Source: Gracilaria caudata
Taxonomy: Eukaryota > Rhodophyta > Florideophyceae > Gracilariales > Gracilariaceae
Reading direction: 5' to 3'
NCBI GenBank assembly: GCA_030374735.1
Contig: JASCIV010000680.1
Location: 1-14,488 of the forward strand
Length of the DNA: 14,488 nucleotides
The translations under genes were made by a program, and so were the position numbers. Below are positions 14,464-14,488 of the stretch, one piece after another; the first letter of the stretch is position 1, and every line of letters starts with the position of its first letter. The notes under the pieces are model-generated. The model had not been told where the DNA came from. It was given only the letters and a program-made list of their open reading frames with translations, and made no database searches.

Positions 14464-14488
14464 CCCCCACCCCCACCCCCACCACCAC
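14464..14488. repeat. C-rich simple repeat at the right edge
   Basis: Runs of five or six C separated by single A, then CCACCAC. On the minus strand it is G-rich, with three runs of at least five G and shorter GG runs, so it could form a G-quadruplex. The sequence stops within it, which may mark an assembly break. Confidence 0.7.

Larger units (their letters stand above)
13293..14488. other. Upstream of ALG1: no recognised gene
   Basis: About 1.2 kb that should begin with the ALG1 promoter. Frames here are short and mostly lack an ATG. A minus frame with an ATG at 14040 and stop at 13765 (91 codons) and a plus frame at 13804-13995 ending in a cysteine-rich stretch overlap each other; neither is recognised, and at most one could be real. 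A tandem ATAGGTT pair near 13760 and several 10-base palindromes (14298-14307; 14315-14324, the latter containing ACGCGT) are present. A CCAAT at 14331-14335 could belong to a gene beyond the right edge. Confidence 0.55.

Noticed and set aside
14464..14488. C-rich end as a telomere
   Set aside because: A right-hand chromosome end should be G-rich on the plus strand; here it is C-rich, and the unit is irregular.

Overview
The window looks like nuclear DNA of an intron-poor, probably unicellular eukaryote. It encodes five recognisable eukaryotic proteins: a SERCA-type calcium pump, a tandem-BRCT nuclear protein, a p24 cargo receptor, a CDC50 flippase subunit and the ALG1 mannosyltransferase. 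Four are single uninterrupted reading frames; the p24 gene has one 77-base GT-AG intron. Compact genes with base composition near balance would fit a red alga, a diatom or another stramenopile, but nothing here fixes the lineage. There are no bacterial operons, rRNA or tRNA genes, or CRISPR arrays.

Layout. 1-2699 has no gene. It holds decayed copies of an old repeat, two short SINE-like retroposons with clear 12-bp target-site duplications and GAA-rich tails, and a dense run of palindromes. 2700-5732 (minus) is the calcium pump. 5733-6755 is the pump's upstream region, with an inverted pair of CCAAT boxes. 6756-8435 (minus) is a lysine-rich protein with a C-terminal BRCT pair. 8436-9031 is a head-to-head promoter region with a perfect E2F-type palindrome. 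9032-9798 (plus) is the two-exon p24 gene. 9799-10612 is a leader region with a doubtful cysteine-rich reading frame and a cluster of TGACG half-sites. 10613-11698 (plus) is CDC50. 11931-13292 (minus) is ALG1, convergent with CDC50. 13293-14488 has no gene I can recognise and ends in a C-rich simple repeat.

Four of the five proteins act in the ER-Golgi membrane system: calcium loading of the ER, assembly of the lipid-linked N-glycan, COPI/COPII cargo sorting and lipid flipping. Two carry C-terminal KKXX retrieval signals. They are not co-transcribed, so this proximity may be chance. The most unusual material is non-coding: the paired retroposons, and three 20-base tracts built on one 6-1-6-1-6 plan (arm, inverted arm, arm).
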